Assembly (NCBI GenBank): GCA_902651635.1
Contig: CACRSC010000032.1
Span: 430,681-467,442, forward strand
Origin: Mastigamoeba balamuthi
Taxonomy: Eukaryota; Evosea; Mastigamoebida; Mastigamoebidae
DNA length: 36,762 nucleotides
Direction: 5' to 3'
Under the pieces are notes generated by a model that saw nothing but the letters and a program-made list of their open reading frames with translations, made no database searches and was not told the DNA's origin. The position numbers were made by a program, and so were the translations under genes. This document shows positions 8,701 to 18,590 of this stretch, piece by piece (position 1 is the first letter of the stretch; every line of letters starts with the position of its first letter).

Positions 8701-11700
8701 ACCATTCCCGTAAGTCTGTGCCCCGCATTCTCTGCCCTTGGCTTTGTTCAAACTCACACTGGGCAATGGGGGATGGACGGGGGTGTTCAGGGGGCGAAGG
8801 TGGACCTGTTGTACACTCGTGGTGGCTGGAGTTGCACGGCAGTGTGCTCTGTTCAGCTGGGACAGCTGCCAGAGGTCTCGTGCTCGCTGTTCGTGGCGCG
8901 CAGTGGGGAGGAGGGCTTCATCACATTCGAAAACCCGGAGGACCTGTCGGTCGATGTGCTGCTAAACACCGTATTCAGGGCACCTGTCATGACGCCGCTC
9001 TCTACAGCGCTGCTGGCTACAACAGGAAGGCAGTGTACAGTGGGCCTGGCTCACTCGAATGGTGGGGGCCTTGTGGTCACGACAGCCAGTGTCGAGCTGT
9101 ACCTCGAGACGTTCCAATTCCAAGTTGTGACCAGCCGAAATGCTGAGGGGACGCTGGAAGTATGGGGCCAACAGAGAAGCACACTCAGCCTGATGGCCAC
9201 AGTTGATGTTCATGTCAGTGACATCCTGTCAGTGGACTCTCTTCTTGGGGAGATGGTGATTGCTGACCAGCGGGCAGACATCACTATCATGAGCCCGAAG
9301 TTCAGCTGTGGCAGGCCGATACCCCAGCTCAACTTCGGGCTGCAGGAAGCAAGCCTGTCAGTCCACTGTGACTTGGGCCAGAGGAGAACTGTAGTGTCTT
9401 TAATGGGGACAGTCCATCTGACCCAGCACGCAGCACTGGCACTGGAATGCCAGGTCAAGGCAGTGACAGAGGAGAAAACAGAGACCGTGTTCTGTGCTTC
9501 CATATCTGGTGCAAACCTCGACCTCGACCTTGGCACAGCATTGCGAGCCCTGTTCAAGGGAGAATGGTGCTCACAGGACTCATGGAGGTACAGTGCCCCA
9601 GCACTGGAGCTGTCGGAGATGTCCTTCACATACTGCAGCCTGCACAGTGGCTCAGTCGAGGTTCAGGGTACAAGGTACAGCGCAGGGTACAGCTGCAGAG
9701 CTGCGGTGAGGTTTTTCAACGAGCCATTCAAGGACATCTCCTTCACCTACCAACCTGCTGAGCACTGCTGGCGGGGCACGACTGTGTACACAGGGGCCGG
9801 AATCCCATTTCTGAAAAATGCACTGGTATGCCTTCACCCTCTCCATCTCAGCTTGGTTCTGACCCTCTGTGAATCACAGGCCACGTTCGTGTGGGACTCA
9901 GCCGGGTTCAGGCTGGAGTCTCTGCGCCGAGTCGACATAAGCACTGTTGAGAAACTCGTTGATCTGCTTGAGGAGATCGAGCAGCATAACGAGACCATTG
10001 CCTGCACGAGAGGGCCATCACAGAGCTCCTGCAACAAGCTCACGGGCCTGATCTTCAAGCTGCTCAGAGACCAGAAGCCACGGCTGCAGTCTCGCTGGGA
10101 CGTTGAGCTGTACGAGGACACGATGCAGCATGTGGCCGGGAAGATCTCGTTCGAGGTGAGGGCAACATACCGGCTCGAGTACCGGCCTGAGTGGCGGAGG
10201 CAGGGGCAGGAAGCTCTCCTGATGGAGTGCACTCTGGCCCCCAGATCATTCCAAGTCAGTCTGCCAACTGCACAGAACCCTCTGGCGCTGCGGGGCATTG
10301 GAGCAGAGGTCGGTCTCGTGCTGCGTAGGATGTGCACTGAATTCTGTGAGGAGATGGCCAAGGATCCAGCCAAGTTCATGTCCACGCTCAAGATCAAGAA
10401 GATCACGAAGAACAGCACCAACAACAGGGAGTGGCCCGATGGAGAGAGGCCCTCCACTGCCCTCCTGTCCTTCCAGACCCACACCCTGGCCCTCCTCGTT
10501 GGGGCTGACCGTGCGCTCTCTCCCTCTGCCCTGACTCTGGGGCACAACTCATACGGGCTCGGTTGTGGTGCATCCCTGTGTGTGTCTCTCTTCTCCAAGG
10601 GAACCATAGGGGCGTGTTCCTCTCTGGGGCGCAGGGCGATGCGAGGCTCATGGCCGAGTGGGCTGGGCGGTTTGTGGACCGCGAGGGTGACCAGAGGACA
10701 CTGCTGGGAGAGGAAGCGACGCTGGCCAACATCGAGGGGGCGCTGGCGGCCCTGGCTGAGCGCGCCTCCAAGGGCGACGTGATTCTCTTCTACTTCTCGG
10801 GCCTGGGCACCACCAGTGCACAGCCTCTCGGCTGCGACGAGCTCTGCATACCGCCCCTTCCAACTGCCTGCCTCTGCCCCTTGTGCGTGCCGTGCCCAGC
10901 CCCGCCTTCTCCGCGCACCATGCGCCCAGCCGGACTCACAGCTCGTGGGTAGTGACGTGGTGCCCGAGGGCGATCCGGCGGGTGAGTACAGGGTGCTGTC
11001 GTCGGTGAGAGTGGCCGAGCTGGTCAGCCCGGCCCTGCGCAAGGGCGCCACCGTCAACATCGTCCTCGACTGCGGCTTCAGCGGGGGCGCGACCACGAAG
11101 GACATTGGGCCGCGAGGAGCTGACTTGGACGGCAGGGGCAATCAGGCCGCGGTGCTGCACTCAAAGCACATGGAGCTCCCCATCAGCCTCCCCAGAGGCA
11201 CCGGCGAAAGCCGGCGCATCAACAGCTTCCCCCGCGTCGTCAGCATCCTCAACGGCAACGGCGTCGACGACGAGGACACGCAGGCCTGCGGCCTCACGCA
11301 GCGAGGCAAAGCCCCTCTCTCGGCCAGCATCAGCGTGGGCTCTGTGCTGGACACGCTGCGCGTCGGAGCAAGCCAGACCGGCGGCGTTGTCGGCGGGGCG
11401 GGCGAGAGGTGGGTGGACATCGCGCTGGGAGCTCAGGCGTTCGGGGCCGGCATCGTGGAGGCTGCCAAGAAGGCCCCGGCCACCCGCGGCGCGGCCATCG
11501 ACAGGGCAGACCTGCAGGCGCTCGGGGACATGACGCAGGAGCAGTGGGCAGCGGTGGTGCGGCAGGCCATCGAGCTGGAGCCCCGCGGGATGTGCGAGGT
11601 GGTGGACAGTGTGGCCGGAGGGCTGGACACGAGCCCCGCCAGGAGGCAGATTCTCATGCAGGACCTTCGCGTCACCGCTCTCGTCGACGCTCTTCTCGCC

Positions 11701-14700
11701 GCAGCCCCTTCTGGTGCGACGGGCGGGTGGAGAGAGCGGGAGGAATCGATGGTGCTGAGGGCTGAGGGCGACACGGAGAGACTGCGCCAAGCGCTGCGGG
11801 AGCTGCCGTACCAGAGGAAGCTGCAGCTGCTGGACACTCAGCTGGCGCTGAAGAGATCAGGTCGAATCGAGACTCGGGGTACAACGGAGGACAAGGGCAA
11901 GGCCTTCCACCAGGCGCGGATGCCCTGGGTGGGCGTGCTGAGCAAGATGCTGGAGCAGGCGCCCGATGTTACCAGGACTGTGCTGAGCACGGAGATCGCA
12001 TGCCAGGGCGTGCCCGTCAGCCTCTACAGCGAAATGCTGCGAGCGATTGGCGACTGGGGCACAGCGCGGGCCATCGGGGCCATCCGCGAGGCCCTCAGCA
12101 GGGAGAACGTGCGCGTGAGCGAGCTGACACCGGAGCAGGCGGCAGCGTTGGAGGAGGCTGCGGACATCGGCAAGGACAGGAGCCCAGGAGCGCCAGCCCA
12201 GGTTCCAGCCGCAGTGCTGCGCCCGCTGCTGGCGAGTACTGTCGCTGCTCGCCTCGATGCCGAGAGCCCAGATGAATGGGGCGAGGCCGGAGTGGGAATC
12301 GGCGACCTGCGCGGCATTGCCTCCAGTGGCTTTGCTGGCCTGCTCGAGCGAGTGGCTGCTGCCTCACCCGAGGCTGTCCACAATTCTGTTCTCCGGGTTC
12401 TCTCGCGCTTGTCGGTCGGGTCGTCCGTGTGGCCTGACTGCTACAAGTACAGCGACCCCACCAAGGGCTTCGGTGATCCCGGCACGCAGTGCGCTTGGAC
12501 CACTGCCAGAGACATCTGCAACGTCGGTCTCGCTGCTGCGTTCGTCCAGAGGGAGAGCGCGGACGGACACAGAATATGGAGCTCAGAGAGCCGCGAAAGG
12601 TTCGTGGCGGATGCAGCGGAACTCACCTCGTGCAAGCCCGGCGACAGCGGCGTGTTCCGGACCGCGCATGCGCTCTCGCTGATGACCGATTCCCAGCTGT
12701 CCTTCGCCCTGTTCGGCCAGGAGACCGTCCCGCGGGAGAGCGTCGAACCGATCCTCGTGGCCATGCAGTCGGCCTGGCTCGATGTGCTCGGGGTTGCTGA
12801 CCCAGGCTCTGCGGGTGCGCTGCTCGTGAGCAAGGCAGCTGCGATATCTGTGTGGGCCATGCGGAGCTCGGTTGTGGAGAGGGAGGCAGAGAACTACCAC
12901 TGGCTGTTGTGCGAAGCATCGCAGAGGACGTGGCGGGCGGCCATTGCCAGCATGTCAGAGAAGATCGGCCAGCAGCAGACGCAGACGGGATCCGCTCCAC
13001 GAGACGATGCTGCCGCGGACGCCCGCACGCCGCACCTGTCCGACTGGCAGTTGCTGCAGCAGCTGACGGAGCTCATCGAATGCCACGGTGCCGAGGCGCT
13101 GCAGATGGTTGGCGATGTGCTGGGCCGTGTGGTGGGGCGCTGCGTGGACACCGAGGAGATCGGCGACGCTGAACGCGAGGGGCTGGCAGAGGTCGTCGGC
13201 GAGGTCAGCGACTCGGGCTTCTCGAGGGTCATTGCGGAGCTGGCGCGGAAGGCGCCCTCCGAGACGACGCGTGTGCTGTTGGAGGCCTCAGCAGAGAGAG
13301 GAGGGAACGTGGACAAAGCCATGGCAGAGTACGCCAGCCGCGGACTGGGGACAGTGGGCAGCCGGGGGATTCTTGACCTCCTGTCCATGGCCGTCGCGCG
13401 GCTGCCAGCTGTCCTGCTGCCTCTGCTCAGTGCTGTCACTGGAAGAGAGATCACCGAGGACGCAGCACGCGAGTGGGCAGGAAAAGCAGCCAGAGGGCAG
13501 GATGGGGCGGCAGTGACCCGACGAGGCGCGGCGTCTGGCAAGAGCAGAGGAGCGCTGATCCTGATGGCCTCATCCGCAATGTGGTCCGCCAGTGCTGAAT
13601 ACTGCTTCGGATTGAAGGCCGAGGACGGGGCGGGAGAATCCCAGGAAGGCAAGACCGTCCTCGAGCAAAACTGGCACGGGCTGTTCACGGCTTCGTTGTG
13701 GTCGCTGCTGAGTCGCAGTGTGGCCGCTGGCACCCTCAACAACACGTACCGTTCCCTCCACGAGGAAGCGAAGATCCAGGGCAGAGTACTGCCCCAGAGC
13801 ATGGCTCACGCGGCGCAGGAGCCTCAGCTCTGTCTCGCATGCTCTGCCGACAGCGAAGCGTTCTTCATGAGGGCGGTGCCCAGCAGGAGCCCGGACGCGA
13901 GGCCCCGTTGGAAGACGGACCCCCACACAGCTCGCGTGCGGAGAGCCATTGGCACGAGCAGAGCTCCACCGACGGCAACTGTACTGGCGGCATGGGACTC
14001 GCCTGTCTCGTACCGCTCTGTGCTGCACGACGCGGTGGTCACCGGCCAGCTGCAGGACGAGCAGATCCGAGTGGTGACTCGCACCACGCCCAAGGCAGAG
14101 GCCAGCACAGCGCAGTGGCTGCCAGCCGGCGGTGACCTCGGGGACCTCGACAGCGTCCACGCCTTCGCCACGGTCCGCTCCGTCGTCGACGCCGTGGAGC
14201 GCGTCCTGCGGGGCGCTGCGGGCATCGACAGCGAGCAGTGCATGCAGGAGCTGGCGGCTCTGGACGAGGGGCGCTGCGGCGGTGTGCTGGCGGAGAGCGA
14301 CATCGGGCTGCGGTGGCAGGTGGGCCAGAGTCTGCTGGTGGACACGCGGGCCAAAGGTGTTGTGCAGCCAGTGTACAGCCGCGGCGCCGGGGGGCTGCTG
14401 CTCCCCGGGAGGGACAGCGCCGGCGGCAACCCGGGAGCGGTGCCAGCTGGCAGGTCGTTCGAGGCGGTGGCTCACACAGCGGGCTACGCTGTGCTGGACG
14501 CGATGAGGCCGGCGTGGGCCGAGGGGATCGAGGAGAGGCCCGAGGGTGGAGTGCTGCACGAGGCGTTTGCGGACCTGGCGGGGCTGCTGGTGGGCCTCGG
14601 CACGGCAGCGGTGAGCGCGGCTGTGGCTGCGCAGACGCGGTGCGACGTGCATCCCCAGGGCATCGCGAGCAGGCTTCAGGCTGGATTGGCGGACGCGCTA

Positions 14701-15890
14701 GGGCTGAGCGGCATGCGCAGCGCGTGCAGCACTCTGACTGCCCGCGACGTGTGGTCGCCCACGACGGGGCAGCCCCACGAGGGGCCTGGGCGGTGGAGCA
14801 GCCGAGAGGTGTCGGCGATGATCACCAGCGCCGTATGGGAGGCCATCGCGTCGGAGCTGGCCAGGAGCTGCCGCAGGGCCCATAGCCTTGGGTCGGGGTG
14901 GGCTGCAGCAGAGGACCCCGCAGAGGTGCTGAGCCAGCTGGCCAAGCAGGCCCTCCGCTCCCTGATCGTCGCGTGCCTGCGCCCGCAGTTCAAGGACGAG
15001 GCGCCCAAACTCGTGGACTTCTGCGACGCTCTCGTGGTCCGTGTTCCACTTCCCACCACTGTCCCTTGGCCCCTGTCTTGCGGGTGACTTACACTTCGCA
15101 GAACCCGCAAGAGCAGGGCGGCTCCAGGGTCAGGGATCCCTCTCGCAGAATGGCCACCGCCGAGGGGGTTCGTGCTCCCGCTCTGGGCCCCGAGGCCTCG
15201 TTCGGAGTGGCCCTTCGCAGCGGGCTGCGGAGGCGCTTCCTGCTGTCCTGCATGTGGTCTGAGCAGAGGCAGGACCACTCCGACTTTCTGAGCCTGAAGA
15301 GGGCCAGGATCGAGCACACGAGTGCCACAGTCCGTGGCTTCGTGCTCCTCGCCGGCAGCTCCGCCACCAAGCCCTCTGGTCTGCAGAAACCGAGCGTCGG
15401 GCAGCCGCCAGCCGCGCAGAAGCACCTCCGGGGCATGGCAGCGCCGCGCAGAAGTGTCGCCAGCATGGCCTCCGGAGAGACAGCAAGAGAGGAAGGGCCA
15501 GCGCGGAGACTGTGCGAGCAAATCATGATGGCCGCGGCGCAGGCTGTGAGGACAGTGGAGTGCCCCGTGAGCAGGCGGCTGTGGGCGACACTGCGCACAG
15601 GGGTCCAGCAGGCCCTGGACGACACTGGCAGTGAGGTGGATGTGTGGGAGCAGCTGGCGGAGACGTGGAGATCAGTGGAGAGGCAGGCAGTGGGGCAGGT
15701 GTTCGCGGACAGGCGGATGTGGAGTGCCATCGTGGTGGAGGCAGCGCATGAGGAGAAAGCTGAGGAGAGCAGGGCAAGCATGAGGAAGCTCGTGCTGTCG
15801 CTCAAGTACGTGGTGGGTTGCTGCAAGGAGAGCACCAGCCTCGCCCTCTGGAGGCGTGTCCTCCTCGCTGCCAGCCCGAGTACCATCTGA
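4752..15890 (+). CDS. Giant multi-exon protein: MBL-fold hydrolase + beta-rich region + pseudo-caspase + pseudo-metallopeptidase
   Basis: Proposed exons are 4752-5272, 5379-7218, 7269-8046, 8095-8330, 8383-10510, 10600-10886, 10942-15036 and 15102-15890. In-phase GT-AG segments at 8710-8790 and 9826-9879 may be two further introns. Joining them gives an unbroken frame of about 3,510-3,560 residues ending in TGA. Residues 1-250 are an MBL domain. About 600-1,750 is beta-strand-rich. About 1,780-1,975 is caspase-like, and about 2,990-3,230 is gluzincin-like. The rest is mostly helical and unrecognised. Start: ATG 4,752 (MAANEYTLH) fits the MBL beginning; an in-frame ATG at 4,728 would add eight residues. 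I see no clear signal peptide or membrane segment. No internal start or stop suggests separate genes, because every frame change coincides with a splice-compatible GT-AG. The least certain junctions are 10,887-10,941 and 15,037-15,101. The role is unknown. MBL and caspase domains are commonly paired in bacterial immune-type proteins, so acquisition from bacteria is possible but inferred. Confidence 0.75.
6300..10480 (+). other. Beta-strand-rich middle region of the giant protein
   Basis: After an unassigned linker, roughly residues 600-1,750 alternate short hydrophobic strands with glycine and polar turns, such as 'TLSLMATVDVHVSDILSVD' and 'TVVSLMGTVHLTQHAALAL'. This pattern recurs many times without close sequence repetition. 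It suggests an extended beta-solenoid or sandwich array. It reminds me of the long beta-rich DUF6603-type proteins of bacteria and fungi, but I cannot confirm that match. The region ends with a helical segment before the caspase-like domain. Confidence 0.4.
10483..11160 (+). other. Caspase-like (C14) domain lacking both catalytic residues
   Basis: 'LALLVGADR' joins, across a predicted 89-nt intron (10,511-10,599), to 'NHRGVFLSGAQGDARLMAEW', giving the usual first strand and helix of C14 domains. 'ASKGDVILFYFSGLGT' aligns with the histidine strand, where active members have SGHG; the His is Leu here. 'VNIVLDCGFSGGAT' aligns with the cysteine strand DCCxSG; the catalytic second Cys is Gly. The fold is convincing, but the dyad is lost, so it should act as a binding or regulatory pseudo-protease. 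An uncertain intron (about 10,887-10,941) falls between the two motifs. Confidence 0.75.
14050..15150 (+). other. Gluzincin (thermolysin-like) domain with destroyed HExxH motif
   Basis: The region around 'FEAVAHTAGYAVLDAMRP' followed about 28 residues later by 'GVLHEAFADLAGLLVGL' matches the two-helix core of bacterial M4-like peptidases, where 'AHExGHAxLDxxRP' supplies two His ligands and the general-base Glu, and 'HEAFADxxALL' supplies the Glu ligand. Here HExxH has become H-T-A-G-Y: the first His is kept, while the catalytic Glu and the second His are lost. The downstream Glu is intact. The upstream 'VHAFATVRSVVDAVERVL' and downstream 'LRSLIVACLRP' also fit the family. It is predicted to be inactive and to bind zinc poorly, if at all. 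Confidence 0.65.
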
Positions 15891-16062
15891 GTTGTCAGCC
15901 CCGATGTGGGTGCTTCTGGTTCTTCATTCAACGTCACATGCAGCAAATAGAAACGCAATCAAATGAGGTGTTTTCAACTCAACTGGGTTTGTCTGCATCT
16001 GCTGGCAGAATCACCGGAGGTTAAACGAATTTACCTTTATCGATACTATTTACCACGGACAC
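15891..16062. other. 3' flank of the giant gene
   Basis: The sequence becomes AT-rich directly after the TGA at 15,888-15,890. No further exon or clear polyadenylation signal is identified before the terminal repeat of the next element. Confidence 0.4.
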
Positions 16063-16115
16063 CCCATCAAATGGAGGGGGGGGCAAAGGCAAAAAAAGTC
16101 GCGTTTGAAACCGGG
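16063..16115 (+). repeat. Left terminal inverted repeat
   Basis: It pairs with 17,715-17,760. The shared core reads 'cccatcaaatggagg', then 'ggcaaaaa', 'gtcgc' and 'tttgaaac', with an expanded G-run in this arm. Confidence 0.7.
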
Positions 16116-16486
16116 AAGGTCTGAGAACATGCAATACTAGTCATAGAAAGAGAGAGAGAAACAAAATCTAAGAGATAAACTAAAAAACAGGATATCAAGG
16201 AAAAACAAAGGGGAATAGCACACAAAGCAGATTATATCACATGTGATGAAAACAACATATGAAAAACAGAGAGGCACCAATGGGTTGACAAAAGTTGCCA
16301 TGCAAATATCGGGATAGTCGAGGAGATTGCACCACCACTCTACAGCCGGGACAGAGAACTGTGGCTGTCCTATGGTGAGGAAGGTGCGAATGTCCATATC
16401 AACAAACCAGCTTCACTCAGAAGCCTGGAAAAGAATAGCAAGGCATGGAGGGAAGGAAGAGAATATGGACGGGCAGACTCGGACCT

Positions 16487-16550
16487 ATGCAGTGTAGCGG
16501 AGGGTATCTGTGTAGCAGCACATAGCAGAGGTCCCGCAATGTGCTGCTAT
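16487..16550. repeat. Left hairpin-word array of the 1.7-kb element
   Basis: 'tgcagtgtagcggagggtat' and 'tgtagcagcacatagcagag' match words from the arrays at 1,164-1,470 and 3,070-3,470. The array is about 60 bp before the gene remnant, the same relative order as in copy 1. Confidence 0.6.
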
Positions 16551-16605
16551 CAACACTAATTCTCTGACTTACTCATAACCTAATTCAAACTTAAATACTT
16601 TCCAG

Positions 16606-16930
16606 GATGAATGCCTTCACGCGTGCTGTTGAGGCAGGCACGCAAACCAGGGAGCTGACACTCAGGGAGAAGCTCATGCTCGGCATTCCTGGTGCATTTC
16701 CTTCCCTACCCTCCATTATTTCTTTATTCTAACATTGTTTTTGATGAAACTAGCACAGCAACATGTTGTGTGTTTCCTTTTCTTTAATCATTTACTAACA
16801 CAAAAGCTCAAATAGGCATGAAAGGACCAGCTTCGGGGTGCTAAGTCTGCTGCACCGAAGGCCAAGAGGCCAAGGAGGATGCACTGCCCTGACGCTATAC
16901 TTCAGGCCCTCCATGAGCTGAATGCGGAGG
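16606..16930 (+). pseudogene. Deleted copy 2 of the dispersed-element gene
   Basis: 16,606-16,691 is closely similar to exon 3 of copy 1 (2,165-2,249), including the acceptor and donor, but keeps one base that copy 1 has lost, so its frame is probably ancestral ('AVEAGTQTRELTLREKLM'). The sequence then jumps to the end of exon 5 ('cacagcaac'), the following intron, and exon 6 from 16,816 ('APKAKRPRRMHCPDA'). Exons 1, 2, 4 and most of 5 are missing. It cannot encode the full protein. Confidence 0.65.
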
Positions 16931-17036
16931 TAGGTGGCCTGTCCTTTTGATGGCAGTCAACTGTTGTTTATTCAATTGATGTAGGTATGGAAGGAAGGTG
17001 TGTAGGGGATAGGAGTGGGTAGTAGGTGAACTGTTA

Positions 17037-17385
17037 AATTATGTAGCTGTGCATAGTGTCTTCATGTGTAGAAGTACATAGCACCTTCATGTGTAGTGAC
17101 ATGTAGCTTCTTCATGCATAGTAGTGTGTAGTACCTTCATGCATTGCAGCATGTAGTACCTTCTTGTATAGCAGCATGTAGCAGATAAATTAACTACGTG
17201 CCACTATGCAGCCTTCGTCACATGCCACTACACTGCTTGATGTGTAGCGGTGTGTAGTGGCATCATATGTAGCAGTGTGAAGTGGAGGCCATGTAGCAGC
17301 ACATAGAAGATCCTTCACAGTGGTGCATAGTTCATTCTTCCACTATGAACTGCTACAGGAGGGTCCACTACGTGCCCTTACACTG
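17037..17385. repeat. Right hairpin-word array of the 1.7-kb element
   Basis: At least ten degenerate 'tgtagcagcatgtag' words are spaced by 'cttcatg' or similar. The distal half (17,180-17,380) is a degraded version of the large palindrome at 3,181-3,449 ('agttcattcttccactatg', 'gagggtccactacgtgcc'). Confidence 0.65.
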
Positions 17386-17714
17386 CTTTACATGCACAGC
17401 AAACTAATAATTTGATTTTGCACTATTTTTCACTATTTGCCTCTTTGCTATGCTGAGTCAATCTTTCTGTGACACTTAAACTATTTTGAATTTTTCTGGA
17501 ATCTATCTGTACTGCATTTCATATTGTTCAAATATATAAATTTCCATTTTTCTTATTGTTTTTGCTAATTTTACATTCTAACCTTCAATCACCTGTGATA
17601 AGATCCTGTTTCTTCCCTCAATTTTCCGATTTATTTACCCCTTTCAAACTACTATTTTCTATTTTCCGTTATCAAATTTGTTTTCAGGGGCCCTGAATGT
17701 GCGGGCCTCTGTTT

Positions 17715-17760
17715 CCCAGTTTCAAATGCGACTTTTTGCCTTTTTCCTCCATTTGATGGG
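17715..17760 (-). repeat. Right terminal inverted repeat
   Basis: Reverse complement of the left arm at 16,063-16,115. It ends 'ccatttgatggg' at 17,760, followed by unrelated DNA. Confidence 0.7.
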
Positions 17761-17897
17761 AAATAAAACCATACATAGTTAGTTATCTCTCTGGAGTGTC
17801 GGCAGGAGTATGGGTGTGTTGTTTTGGGGAGGCGAGCCTGCGTGTGGCTCCTGTCTGACAGCGCCTGGTCTTACCCCCGGTGGCCCTCCCCCCACAG

Positions 17898-18255
17898 AGG
17901 TGGGGAGCCCCGACTGGTGCGAGTTTGTGCGGCTGCTGGGCGACGAGATACCGCTGCTGGGGTGGCCCAAGTACTCGGGCGGCCTCGACACCAAGAGTGC
18001 GGCGCACGCCCTCCCCGCCCGCCACAGGCCGGGGTCGGGGCCGGGCAGGGGGAGGCTGAGCCTGCGGCGCGTGTGCACTGTGCAGAGAACCTGACGGGGA
18101 CGTCGTCGGTGTACACGCAGTTCCGGGGCTACGAGCTGATGTTCCACGTGTCGACGCTGCTGCCGCACAGCCACGCCGACCGCAAGCAGATCGACAAGAA
18201 GCGCTTCATCGGCAACGACGTCGGCATCATCGTCTTCAAGGAGAGCACCGAGCCC
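17898..18255 (+). pseudogene. Truncated RapGAP/tuberin-type GTPase-activating domain, two exons
   Basis: Exon 17,898-17,996 follows a pyrimidine-rich CAG acceptor. A predicted 89-nt intron (17,997-18,085) joins it to 18,086 onward in the right frame. The spliced product reads through 'LLGWPKYSGGLDTK', 'TGTSSVYTQF', 'ELMFHVSTLLP' and 'KRFIGNDVGIIVF', the hallmark order of the RapGAP catalytic domain, including the IGND segment that carries the catalytic Asn in this family. In cells such proteins stimulate GTP hydrolysis by Rap/Rheb-type GTPases. After 'FKEST' similarity stops, and the DNA passes within about 70 bp into a karyopherin-family stub on the other strand, so the C-terminal half of the domain is missing. 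No upstream exon is visible; the 1.7-kb element lies there. It is most likely a gene cut by rearrangement, unless the missing exons are trans-positioned. Confidence 0.75.
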
Positions 18256-18322
18256 TATGTCCAGTGCGCAGAGTGGCCTGGGCTGGTGGTTGGGGGTGGT
18301 GGGCACACAATTGAAGGTCGAT

Positions 18323-18590
18323 TGTAAAAGGATTGCAGCCAAGCGAGCACAGCGGCAGTGCTGGCGGTGCAGAGCGTGCAGCGCGACCGCCACATGGCCG
18401 CTGTCGATAGCCTCCTCGCCCGTGCTGTTGCCCATGCTGCTGTCGCCGCTGCTGCAGGTGCCCTCCTCCCAGCGAGGGGTCCACGCAGACGAGGCCCCAC
18501 AGCGGTGGGCACCAGCGCCTCCAACAGTGCTCAGCGTACCCCACCGCTGTGCAGCTGTGCCTGGAGCGCTGTGCTCGCCACCACCTGCAT
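18323..18590 (-). pseudogene. Stub G: truncated transportin-like paralog, divergent partner of gene A
   Basis: Starting at ATG 18,590 the minus strand reads MQVVASTAL, like gene C and stub F, then stops after 19 codons. Further fragments can be matched to exon 1 and the first intron of genes C and D ('gtcgcgctgcacgctctg', 'tgctcgcttggctgc'), with large internal deletions. Similarity ends near 18,323, beside the RapGAP fragment. It shares the promoter at 18,591-18,748 with gene A and is clearly non-functional as a karyopherin. Confidence 0.65.

Larger units (their letters stand above)
16063..17760. mobile_element. 1.7-kb element with ~46-bp terminal inverted repeats (deletion derivative)
   Basis: The left end (16,063-16,115, beginning 'cccatcaaatggagg' and ending 'gtttgaaaccggg') is the imperfect reverse complement of the right end (17,715-17,760). 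They differ mainly by a G-run and a few extra A residues on the left. The interior holds AT-rich DNA, two hairpin-word arrays and a shortened copy of the gene at 1.5-2.9 kb. I see no convincing target-site duplication. The organisation suggests a non-autonomous DNA transposon derived from a larger element. It sits between the giant gene and the RapGAP fragment. Confidence 0.55.

Noticed and set aside
9834-11141. Long minus-strand open frame (435 codons) opposite the giant gene
   Set aside because: It is antisense to well-supported exons in GC-rich DNA, has Arg/Ser/Ala-rich shadow composition and no recognisable domain. Similar antisense frames occur all along 5-15 kb.
4752-15890. Interpretation as several bacterial genes in an operon (MBL, caspase, peptidase)
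   Set aside because: There are no internal starts with ribosome binding sites. Frame changes coincide with GT-AG segments of the lengths needed to restore frame, and neighbouring genes are eukaryotic.
16137-16397. 86-codon minus-strand frame with Phe/Leu/Ser-rich, membrane-like product
   Set aside because: It is translated AT-rich interior DNA of the transposon-like element. Hydrophobicity arises from A/T-rich codons only.
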